Positions 54,450 through 64,000 of a stretch of 64,000 nt of DNA are shown in pieces. The stretch is from Onthophagus taurus. Taxonomy: Eukaryota > Arthropoda > Insecta > Coleoptera > Scarabaeidae. Positions within the stretch are counted from its first letter, which is position 1, and each line of letters begins with the position of its first letter. A program made the translations under genes and the position numbers. The stretch is taken from positions 26,109,501 to 26,173,500 of the forward strand of contig NC_091966.1 of NCBI RefSeq assembly GCF_036711975.1. The letters run 5' to 3'. The notes beneath the pieces were generated by a model. The model did not search any database and was not told where the DNA came from. It saw only the letters and a program-made list of their open reading frames with translations.

Positions 54450-54885
54450 TGTGTAATCAGACCGTATTTCTTTCAGGAGAACGTTGTTACGTTGATTTTT
54501 CGACCAGAACTTGAACGACATCGAATAAGTTTAGGAAGTGTTTCTTTTTAACAAGATGCTACAGCGCATACTGCCCGGGTATCTATTGAAATAGTGAGAA
54601 AAACGTTCCGGAACACGTCATTTTTCATTTTGGTGGCGTGATATGTCCCCTAAGATCGCCGAACTTGCTCATCTGTGATCTTTTCCTGTGGGGGTAATTA
54701 AAAGATCGTTTTTTTCTGCACCATCCCTGTATTTAAAGGCAGTTGAAACATATTAGAGAAGAAGTGCATTTGGTTGAACGAAACCTTTTAGCCAAAGTCA
54801 TGGACTTTCGCCACAGACTTGAAGTGTGTGGTGTATTCAAGAAGATGGTCGTCACATGGGTGACATAATTTTAATTGATCTTTAG
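54450..54885 (+). mobile_element. Tc1/mariner-superfamily transposase C-terminal relic
   Basis: Rightward translation gives QDATAHTARVSIEIVRKTF followed by remnants of the PPRSPDLxxxDFFLWG motif (DRRTCSSVIF in a shifted frame) and then the terminal helices. It is degraded by frameshifts. Confidence 0.65.
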
Positions 54886-54949
54886 TTTTGTAGTAGTTTT
54901 GTTAAATAAGTATACTTTCATTTCAAAATATCGTCTGATTCTCATTTGT

Positions 54950-55670
54950 CAAGAACTACAAGAAGCCATGTTTGCAAAGAATTCAACATTCAAGTACAGC
55001 ACAAAACATTGTATTGGCTTTTTGACATAAGGCCTCTGGTTGTCTTTTGAAATCTTCACTGCACCTGGTAGCTAATCACTAAAAAAAGGACGCGTTGGTC
55101 AAAAACCGAGAAATATTGAGATGACGCTAATAAAGTCAGTACCATTACATAATCTACGTACTATTCATTTGTTGGCTTCTGATATCAACGTACCAAATTC
55201 TACGGTTCATAATAGACGGAAATCATGACTATTACGACGGCGCTCAAATGCAGTCAAGCCTTTCCTCACAGACGCCAATAAAATTGAATGACTGAAATAC
55301 TGTCTGTCAATAGTTAAACCAGAAAGTTTAAATGCAAAAGCTCCCGAATTCATCGATATGTATGATCGAATTCATGTAGACGAGAAATGGTTTTACCTCA
55401 CAAAAACATCTGAGACGTATTACCTAGTTGAAGACGGAGAGGAACTACAGAGGACCTACAAAAGTAAGTTTTTTTAATACAATTCAGTCATTGCAGCAAG
55501 AATCGGCTTGCTAAATTATAGACGAATTAATTCTTGCTGTTGAAAAAGCCTTTTCCGAATTGAGTTCGGATACTTTGAATAAGGTTTTCCTTTCGCACCA
55601 ACAGTGTATGGTAGATACCATAAAAGTAAAGATCATTTACAGAGAAAAGTAATCCAATTTCTATAAATTT
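54950..55670 (+). mobile_element. Second mariner-type transposase relic
   Basis: Rightward translation gives HNRRKS then RRRSNAVKPFLTDANKIE and, with the first catalytic Asp, MYDRIHVDEKWFYLTKTSET. This IHVDEKWFYL pattern is that of a mariner group distinct from the preceding relic. A VEKAFSELSSDTLNKVFLSH segment marks the C-terminal end. It is interrupted by stops. Confidence 0.7.
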
Positions 55671-55727
55671 TGATTTTGAGCTTTATCAACATACAAAACA
55701 CATCGTCAATTCAGTTTAAATACTTAA

Positions 55728-56280
55728 ATGACCGTCAAAAGTTTCTTAGAAACGATATTTGTAGTTAGGTTAGTTGCTGTTAGAAAAGTTGCGACAAAAA
55801 TTATACCAAACTTTGAATTCGGCAAAAGCAGTGCTTTGAACAGCCGATTATTTACCGAGATCATGAATCAGCTTGAAAACAACTTGAAGGTTCAGGGCAA
55901 AAATGGCACTTTAATAAGTAACTATGACCATATTCCGGGATTCATACCAAAATTCCAACTTTAGAAACAAAAGGTGTCTACTAAAAATGTTATATCATTT
56001 TCTCAGCTATCTGAAGCAATTAAAACTTGAGGATAATTTTAAAGATGAAATAGAAACACAGTTGCAAGTACTTTGCGACTACTTATGCCTTTTTTCTACT
56101 TATTTATGTGACACCGGTTATTCAGCTTTGACATTAATAAAAAGTACAGCCAAATCGTATTTCCGTGGATAAAGACTTGATGATAGTTCTGACAAAAACT
56201 GATCCTAGAATTGACTAACTGGTAGAGAACAAGGTCATATGTTTCATTAGCACTCGTTTTGAATTTGATTAAACTTTAGA
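55728..56280 (+). mobile_element. hAT-type (ZBED5-like) transposase C-terminal relic
   Basis: Two frames carry FLSYLKQLKLEDNFKDEIE and YLCDTGYSALTLIKST, the FxxS..YLCExxFSxLxxIK signature of the hAT dimerisation region. The sequence ends with a degraded tail. Frame changes near 55950 show inactivation. Confidence 0.7.
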
Positions 56281-56289
56281 ATAAATAAA

Positions 56290-56853
56290 TACAGGTGACT
56301 AAAAAATTGTGTGTAGATACAACGGAGGACCACAGATTCCTTGGCTCAAAATAGGTCGACTTAACTTAAGTTATCTATATCCAAAGTTGCTTCTTAAAAT
56401 AGTGTCAACTACGATGAGATTCTGAGATTTAAAAATGCCTTGTTTCTGGCTTATCCACTTACGTAATCAAAAACGTATAAGAAACAAAACAGCTTCAGAA
56501 CTAAATGGGCTATTCAGAAATTATAATAATGTAATTATTGTCGCCTATCCAGTAAAAGAAATATAGGGTAATATCCGCTGAACACATGACTTTACCATCA
56601 TTTCTGTGTTTCTAAATATGTATCAGAAACCATAAAAAGATGTTAATTAAACCTAGGAACTCACTTTTGAAAAATGATTTAAATTGATTTACGCGTTTTC
56701 GAATTTTTAAAAATAAAAGAATTTATTTTGCTAACTTTGAAGTCCTCTAGCGGCGAAATTAAGCAACTTTGGATATAGTTAACTTAAATCGACCTATTTT
56801 GAGTCAAGGAATCTGTGGTCTTCCGTTGTACACGTTTTTCGGAGACACCTGTA
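56290..56853. repeat. MITE-like element, terminal inverted repeats about 100 bp
   Basis: The left end (CAGGTGACTAAAAAATTGTG...) is matched inverted at 56755-56853, both including CACAGATTCCTTG and CCAAAGTTGCTT. TA flanks both sides, as for Tc1/mariner-type MITEs. No protein is encoded in the spacer. Confidence 0.88.
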
Positions 56854-57191
56854 TATTTGCATTTTAATCAATAAATGGGTCCTATTCATATATTTTTGCC
56901 TCCTCTTTAATTTCATCTTTCGTGAAACATTATAGCTTATTTCCATAATCGATTCTAAATATTGTAATGTTTTTACATTGTTAATGTTTTTTAAAAATTT
57001 TTCTATGGAATAATTACATTTGGTAACAATGCCTATCAAACGTCATAAGTCATAACATAACCTCTATTACTTGCCTCAGATTCTAAGTTATCTGAATAAC
57101 CCATATTTCTTGACCACCAAACCACCCTTTAAGCTATTTACAGTGTAACGTTATGTATAGTTAGATTAGAAGATTTAGAGTTATATTTAAA

Positions 57192-58184
57192 ATGAATATT
57201 TTACCAAAGAAAAGGTATTTATAGACCTATTCCTTCCATAAAAAAACCTAATCCAATATTTATTTTAGATGGCATGTTCGGACAAAGGAAAATATAACAA
57301 GAGTTCGTCGAGATGAAGCCAAAGCAGCTGAAGAAGAAAGAAGTAGAGTTGAACGTTCCAAATTAGCAGTAAGTATTTTAATTGTAAATTTAATTCTATT
57401 ACCATAATTTAAATCACTTTTAACTTAGGAAAGAGAAGCACGGACAGAATTATTACGTCAAAAGGCTAGAAAACGTGTTTCTGATATAAATCAAGATTTT
57501 GTACCCTTAGATGAGAAAGTTATAGAAACAGAACAAAAAGAACATGTAAATTTCTTTAAAGAAGTAGAGGACGGAATTGATGAGTGCAAATCAGCTAATA
57601 AAGATCATGATAAAGAGAAAAAAGAAGAACAAGAAGTGTATGAAAAGAAAATTGGTTATTTAACTTACCTTGGACAAGATACACATGAATCTTTGGGAAC
57701 ACAAAGTTGGTATAATGTTGCTCCTGATAGAAGTAAAAATACTAAGGAGGAAGTTAATATGAAAAGTAAAAGCAGATTAGATCCAATAAATATTATTAAA
57801 AAATTCACTACCGATTTAAAACCTATCAAAAAGGAAGATAATTTGAAGAAAAAGGATGAGAAAATGATCAATTTAAAATATGATTCCTATGTATATACAA
57901 AGGAAAAGCATAAAAAACACAAAAAACATAAGAAAAGTAGAAAGAGAAAACGAAGTACTTCATCTGATGAATCAGAAAATGAAGAAGAAAGGATTAATAA
58001 ACAGAGGAAAATGGAGATTATGAGAGCTGAAAGATTGAAAAGAGAACAGGAAGAAAGGCGAAAAGCTGAAATGCTTTTAAACGGAAAGAATGAGCCTGAA
58101 GAAACTGTTAAAACCAAAGAAGTTGGAATGAAACAGAAATATAATTCACAATTTAATCCTGAATTAGCAAAACAAAACTATTAA
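57192..58184 (+). CDS. LENG1: LENG1 homologue, three exons
   Basis: Exons 57192-57214, 57269-57368 and 57429-58184 have GT...AG introns of 54 and 60 bases and join to 292 residues. The N-terminus [20 protein letters not shown] is the Cir_N-type start of leukocyte receptor cluster member 1 (LENG1). IGYLTYLGQ and WYNVAPDR match the conserved centre, and [15 protein letters not shown] matches the conserved end. A Lys-rich nuclear-localisation stretch lies near residues 195-215, and charged coiled-coil follows. LENG1 is a nuclear protein of poorly known function, probably linked to the spliceosome through its Cir_N domain. AATAAA at 58225-58230 follows the stop. The gene appears intact. Confidence 0.92.
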
Positions 58185-58554
58185 TGTTGATTTTGTAATT
58201 ATTATTATTAATGAAATTATTAGTAATAAAAAGTTTATTATAGGGAAATTTCATTTTTAAAATTGGTGATTTTACGTAACTATATTCACATGGAACTATT
58301 CCCCCACTACTTTTTATCCAACTGACACATGAAAAACTTGAAAATATTTAAGAAGTTTTCATCAAATATAAGAAGAAATGGAATATTTAGCACGAGTGGA
58401 AAATTTAAAAATTTTACAAGGAAGAATCCCGTAAGCAACCAAAGGCCCGTCCACGTACAACAACAGCACACAAGATATGACAATATACATAACCTAAATA
58501 AAAGATAACCCCGAACATTACACTCATCTAAATTAAACAAAATACACTCCACAA

Positions 58555-58780
58555 ATGACCACCACCATGGACTCAACCGATGATATAACCTATTTAAATT
58601 ATTTGAGGGAGAAACCCAGCATAACTAGCAGTTTTTTACTACAAAGCAATGATATTGCGTTGGGAGTACAAGATCCCACTTTGAATTGTGAAACTATCTT
58701 TGAAGAGTTTGATGCTGGTACTCATGCTTGGACTATTGATGGTTTACCAATTTTTTTGGATGGATCGGTAATTACAGAAG
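58555..58780 (+). CDS. First exon of an unrecognised gene (incomplete)
   Basis: An ATG in a good context (ACCACCATGG at the second Met) opens 75 codons ending at a GTAAGA donor at 58781. The product starts MTTTMDSTDDITYLNYLREK and includes CETIFEEFDAGTHAWTIDGL, which looks like conserved protein and not random translation. The following exons were not found before 61000. The gap between the LENG1 polyadenylation site and this start is about 325 bases, so the two genes are close neighbours in the same orientation. No family is recognised. Confidence 0.55.
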
Positions 58781-60900
58781 GTAAGATAATATATCGACTT
58801 GGAGCCTGCAATATCTCCTAACTGTTGTTAGACTAACTTTTTAGGAGAAGTTAATAATGGTTTGTTTGAATTTTGGTACTTTGTAGTTATTATTATACAC
58901 TTTATGACAGGAAAAAAATTAAACACCCAATGGTGTCATTGTTATGTTTTTATTTTGAGTTAGGAGGTATTGCATTTAAGTTAATGTAACATAGGATTTT
59001 TTGACTCAAAGCTAAGGAGTAGCAAAGTAAAAATAAACACTAACTTTATCTTTTTAATACGACAGTAATAAACCTAATATAATTTATAGTAAAAGCATAA
59101 CAGAAAACAAAATGCTTAGTGAGGTAAATTGTCCTAAAAATGGTGGACATCTCTTGGTAGGACTGACTTGAGTTCTTGAAGATGTTTCAATTTGCAGAAT
59201 TTTTATCACTGTCTGAGGCTCGATAAAATGATATCACTGTCTGAGGCTCGATTTTTTTAAGAAACTTAATGGCGAAAATCGCATATCTATATCTCTTACG
59301 GTTTCAGAGATACAGGTCTTTTTCAAAAATGTGCGTTTTCGAAAAGGCGTTATAACTTTTTTGTTATTGATAAATCTTCCTTTCTGTGGGAACCAAAGAA
59401 TTTGTATATATAGAAGCTGCATCGCCTATGTTCGCCTGTATACCGGTTTGAAGCCAACGCAAGAGCATATGTTTGGAAACAAAATTGACCTTGGTCCTAG
59501 CGACAGTGGCGTATACGATTTAGATGAAATTGGTGAGACTTTATCTAGTGGCGTATCCAAAGAGCACCCTAATCTCTTATATAAAATTACAATCAAAAAT
59601 TGATTGTTAAACTAACTACTAATTGAAAAATTATTATCGTAACACCTTTATAAATTGTAGAATGCATTTTTTTCTATATCTTTGTTTTAATAAGACTTTA
59701 AAGTGTTAAACACAATAAATATAATGTAATCTTTTAAATTAATCAGAGGACGTAGAAACTACTACTTGAAGAGTAGTACTATGTAGAACAACTTGGTAAA
59801 TGATACAATTATGTATGTAGTATTTTGATTGATAAGTTTTATATCTAACTAAAAGCACTAGTATAATCTACATACAATTTATTTACAAAGAAAATATAAA
59901 TAAATAAAAATTAAGAAAAACGAATCATTTATTGATTCGCAAATAGGTTTATTTATTTTAGTGGCATGCCTTATTCTAGGGGCAATAATATTCGGGAATG
60001 TTCGGCGATAATCAGCCGCTGGTCCGATCTGTGCACGTTCATTGTTTCAACTGCTTCTATATATACAATTTCTTTGGTGGAAACGTTTCCAAAGCAACTT
60101 TTTATGTAAAATTCGATGAAATAAGTTAACTTTCCTTCGAAGCAATATTTTAGTAGTTATTGACATAAAAATGTTTTTTTTTTAAATTAAACATCTTTTT
60201 GCAAATTCGACGAGAGCATAAAATATAGTACACTTGATATTTCGTTCAAGTCTTCTTTGAAATATACAACTTTAAAATTTGTGCAGATTTTGAAAAAGTA
60301 GACTTTGGAAATAAAGCAAAAACGAGATGATATTTATAAGTAGTATTAAGATAGTTAGTTACAATGAATTAAAACATAAATTCATAAACAAGAAGCAGAT
60401 TAACTTAATAAAACTTATTATAAAACAACAATAAATAATAATAAACAACAAAAGTAAAAACAAAATTAAATTAAAGTACACTTTTTTGCCGAGTTGATAA
60501 GCTTAATAGGCTTAAGTGCTGCAAAAGCGTTTACAACTGCGGCTTCTAATTGAAGAGCCTGGTACAAGAAGGGGATATACGCAAAATTTTAAGAAAATGG
60601 GATTTTTGTTAAAAAAATTCGTATTTATCGTTTAACATAAATACGCATTATGTTCTGCCAAGTGAATCAGAATTGTGAGAGAAAATTACTTATCCCGTGT
60701 TGTAGACGGGTGCAATAATGGGATAAGATCCCATACTATTATTTGCCCACCACACATATGTAAATAATGACTTTTTTGTACTGTGAGGACAATACTGAAA
60801 TTTTGTATGTTGGTGGTGTTTGATTGATGTTTTATAATGTGTCATTCGCAATGTTTTGTAGCTTAGAGTTGACAGATTTTTAATTGAACATACTATAGTT
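58781..60900. other. Probable intron/intergenic sequence
   Basis: No clear further exon. A rightward frame at about 59430-59603 ends GVYDLDEIGETLSSGVSKEH and then HPNLLYKITIKN. It looks protein-like but has no recognised family and no obvious splice acceptor, so it is noted and not called. Bases 59195-59250 contain a 27-base direct duplication (TATCACTGTCTGAGGCTCGA). Confidence 0.4.
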
Positions 60901-60916
60901 ATGCCATTACGCAGTG

Positions 60917-61228
60917 ATGAGCTCTTCCAGTGAAAGTAACTTTACTAAAATGGATAGCGATAGGACTGACGAGAAAGAAAGGGTGAAACAGAAGCGCGGT
61001 CGTAAAAGAAATATGGAAACGAAATATACAAAAAACTAAAAGGGCTAGGGGAGAATTACACCCGTTTAAGATAAACGGGGTCGACACTCCAACAGACCTT
61101 GTGTTATTACCAAAGCTCGGATATTTCGGTACCGTCTCAGTAGCGTCGACAGCGCAGAACCTATGGGGCGCGATCATAAATACACTCCCACCACGCGATC
61201 TACCTTTCCGATCGCTCACACATCTATG
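60917..61228 (+). pseudogene. Frameshifted retroelement-like relic
   Basis: A frame beginning MSSSSESNFTKMDSDRTDEK continues with a KRGRKRN basic stretch and stops. One frame over, protein-like sequence continues (RGELHPFKINGVDTPTDLVL, NLWGAIINTLPPRDLPF) until a TGA at 61226. The base composition (GC-richer than the flanks) and the layout suggest a transposon ORF1 or similar. No family is recognised. Confidence 0.3.
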
Positions 61229-61249
61229 AGCATGCCAGGCCTGCATTTA

Positions 61250-62600
61250 TCCGTGTTCCGTTCAGAGAATTCAGTACCAATTCATTTAATATCCTTTTTA
61301 TTTATTATTAAATCCATCATTTTTTGAATTAGAATTGTACTATTGTTTCAGTTTTTATAATTTCAAACGGAGTGTATTGAATATTTTATTTAATTATCAT
61401 CGAATATTTTCTTGATTTGTTTTAATTAGAAGTGCCTTGTTGTTTTAGGTTTTATAATTTAAAACTACTTCTGTTAAGAGTTAATATTTTGATTTTTATT
61501 AACTGAGTTACCCTATTGTTTTAGTTTTTATAATTTATTCCAATGGCACACTTAATAGCGATTTTTGGCGATACGTTCACATTAATTGACAACAATGTAG
61601 CATTTTGCAACCAAGAAATATCTTCTAAATATGGCCTGTTAGTTCTAGCAGTTACATTTGTGCCAGTTATCAGTTGTGACGTCGAGTTAGGTCGTCATTT
61701 TCTGAAGTAAATTTAGAAAAAGTCATTATTATTCAATTATTAAATTTCACCAAATAAGAACTGGGAGTCGAGAAAAATTATAATAAAGTACATAATTTCT
61801 TGCTTATTTAGCGTTAATACAGATCCTTGCTAACGCGCACCTATGGATTACCATGACAACGCTGCAGACCTGAGAACTCGGGACCTTGGCTATGCGTCGC
61901 TCGTCAATAACGCAACATTCGTGAACTGGTCGACTGGACTTAGGTACCGAAGAATCCGAGCTCTAGTTATTACAGATGATTTAAAAGAACAGGTGCATGC
62001 GCATACAACAGTTTCTCAAAACGATGTTCCCATTATAGCCGCAACAGAACGACAAAATATTACTTGTCTAGCGATTTAAACATATCAATAATGTGTGATA
62101 TATCTTCAAAAATACGAACCGGATATGCACTGACTAAAACAAGATAACCGTCCATACAAACCACAAATAGTTTTATAGCGATTTTAAGGAAAAGTCTTTG
62201 GAAGCAATAGAAAACGAAGAAGTTGAAGTATTATGCTTCAAGAAACTCACATTCTGATTCAGTGGCTTCTTCAGAGCTGTCGGTAGCTCTTCTGGGGAAG
62301 ATTTTTGATATCTTTTACGTGTTGTTAAAAATTGTTTTGTTTATTTTGTTTGATAAAAGTGTTTCCTCGCCGTCTGTTAAATAATAAAAAGTTTTGAATG
62401 TTATTTTCTCCAACCGCTCCCAAAAAAAATTAAATATGGATTCACATATCTCCTTCTTGTACCATAATTTGCTTTTTTACTATGATTTCACAATATTGGA
62501 AAAATTGACATTTGCTCAGATAAAATTGTCATTTTTATTTATACAAATCAAATCATCACTTTAAATACAAACATGAAATTAAAAAAAGTTTTTTACCTTT
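61250..62600. other. Intergenic sequence without supported gene
   Basis: A frame at 61843-62079 (starting MDYHDNAADLRTRDLGYASL) has no recognisable motif and no supporting neighbours. AT-rich remainder. Confidence 0.45.
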
Positions 62601-63450
62601 ACTGAACTATTTACATATTGTTATTTATCCCATTCTTGCACCTGGCTCTTCAATTGCTGTCGGGAATTTATTGGCTGTTTATAGATAACATCTTTCAATT
62701 TTCCCCAAAGGAAAAAATCCATAGGTGTTAGGTCCGGTGACCGAGTCGGCCAACGAATAGGACCTTGATTACCTAACCAACAATCACCAAAAGCTGCGGT
62801 CAAAAATTGGTGACAATAGCAGCATTGTGAGGCAGCGCACCATCACGTTGAAAAAATACATTTCTCAGGTGCGCTAGAGGTAAATCGTCAACAACAGGTT
62901 CCATTTGTTGCCTTAATATGTCCAAATATTTTCCGGAGGTGGGGAAATCATCATAAATAAATGGACCGATAATTCGACCTCTAAAAATCCCTGCTTATAC
63001 GCCAAAACCAAACCTTCCTCCGCTCCACAATTAAATGGTCGTTGTGCTGTGCCCATGTATACAAGTTGTAACGGTTGAAAATACCAATTTAAATTTGAAA
63101 ATATACAATTTAAAGAAAAATTACGTGCTTCGTCACATTTTCCCAAGAACCATTGGCAAAAATTCATGCGCCGTTCAAAATCTCCTGGTCTGAGGTAATG
63201 CACTTTGCTAGTTCTGTATGATTTACATCTGAATTTTTTCAAATTCCGCCTAGCTTTAGTTCTTGAAATTCCCGTGGTTACATTCAATTGCCGATTTGAT
63301 ATCTGTGGATTATTTTCCACTGCCCTTAGAACTACTACTTCTTCTAATTCCATTCCAAATATCATTAAAAGGTTGTCGCCTCTCTGGATATCGTTTATGA
63401 TATAAATTTCCTGCAGCCTCTGCATTCTCCCCAGATTGTATAAAACAAAC
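62600..63450 (-). mobile_element. Tc1/mariner-superfamily transposase relic
   Basis: Leftward translation of 63425-62913 gives VVLRAVENNPQISNRQLNVT with a helix-turn-helix region, LKKFRCKSYRTSKVHYLRPG and FERRMNFCQWFLGKC. The first catalytic region is degraded. Leftward of a gap, 62803-62621 gives GNQGPIRWPTRSPDLTPMDF, the last catalytic region, and FLWGKLKDVIYKQP. Frame breaks make it inactive. Confidence 0.8.
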
Positions 63451-63644
63451 TATCATGTCCCATTTTTCATAATTTTTATATGACATTATTATGAAAGTTG
63501 ATGACAGCTAAGAAATACTCTAACGATAAACACTTATAACTTGAATAAAAATTTGACAGATAGATACTCATAAACACTAGCCTACTAGTACGCAATTGAA
63601 AATCTTAAAAGTTTCCAAGTTGTATATTTCAAAGAAGACTTGAA

Positions 63645-64000
63645 AAATTGTGTTCGGATATTTTATCCACTCCCGGATAGGTTACAAATATGGTTCATGC
63701 ATGATGGCGCGCCTGCACATTTTGCAATCATTGTTCGTAATTTTCTTAATACTGAATTTTATGGTAGTAAAATTGGTAGGAAGAGGAGGTTCAATAGTTT
63801 AGCCACCTAGATCACCTGATTTAAATCCTCTAGACTTTTTTGCATGCGGTTACTTAAAATCATTAGTGTATTCAGTATGTTAATAACTTGCAGGATCTCC
63901 AACAAAGAATACTAAACGCATGTAAGACTATTCGCCAATCTCCAGGAGTCACGAGTCAAGCATGTCTTCAAATGGAGGAAGGTCACGTAGAGCATTTACT
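63645..64000 (+). mobile_element. Internally deleted Tc1/mariner copy, runs off the window
   Basis: It begins AAAATTGTGTTCGGATATTT, matching the terminal repeat of the copy at 44853-46037, and then jumps to the DDE end (MHDGAPAHFA, SPDLNPLDFFACGYLKSLVY). The final 160 bases match 45690-45870 closely, except for a deletion near 63950. It is a shortened relative of that element. Confidence 0.8.

Noticed and set aside
57665-58117. Leftward Phe/Leu/Ser-rich frames
   Set aside because: Antisense shadows of the Lys/Glu-rich LENG1 exon.
1-64000. tRNA, rRNA or other structured RNA genes
   Set aside because: No cloverleaf or conserved box sequences were recognised by eye; a dedicated search could still find one.

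Overview
The window is eukaryotic and almost certainly from an insect genome. Coding exons are short, most introns are 50-65 bp with GT...AG ends, and the background is AT-rich and full of transposons of types common in insects (Polinton, piggyBac, Tc1/mariner, hAT, Penelope, jockey/CR1/R1-like LINEs, foldbacks and MITEs). A beetle is a guess, not a demonstrated assignment.

Bases 1 to about 11500 are most of a Polinton/Maverick-type virus-like transposon whose left end lies outside the window. Rightward genes include a FtsK/HerA-type packaging ATPase, a retroviral-type integrase with a C-terminal chromodomain and several unrecognised proteins. A leftward gene encodes a protein-primed family B DNA polymerase. 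The polymerase is split by a 59-bp intron that joins a zinc-finger exon to the catalytic exon, and other 51-60 bp introns are likely in the element. To its right lie a block rich in AGGTCA-like words, a near-perfect 55-bp-arm hairpin, and LINE relics.

Bases 13800-32900 hold two intact-looking host genes on the minus strand: a four-exon small protein (13833-14732) and a five-exon secreted alpha-carbonic anhydrase (22396-23483). Around them are foldback elements, tandem palindromic repeats, Penelope and LINE relics, a Tc1/mariner inserted into a LINE, and two LINEs placed end to end.

Bases 32965-50291 form the most interesting locus: a 15-exon THAP-domain gene. Exons 1-2 encode the THAP DNA-binding domain and the last exon encodes a helical region like the part of P-element/THAP9 transposases that precedes the catalytic core. 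Between them is a ladder of small exons (51-156 bp), all starting and ending in phase 1, many of them visibly duplicated from one another. The reading frame stays open over all 15 exons (1977 nt, 658 codons plus stop). Large introns hold piggyBac, Tc1, LINE, Penelope and hAT relics. One Tc1 copy has a recognisable empty site in the paralogous duplicate intron.

Bases 50300-64000 contain gypsy, LINE, piggyBac, mariner and hAT relics, a small ORF broken by one stop, a clear LENG1 orthologue (57192-58184), a first exon of an unrecognised gene (58555-58780), and Tc1/mariner copies at the right edge.
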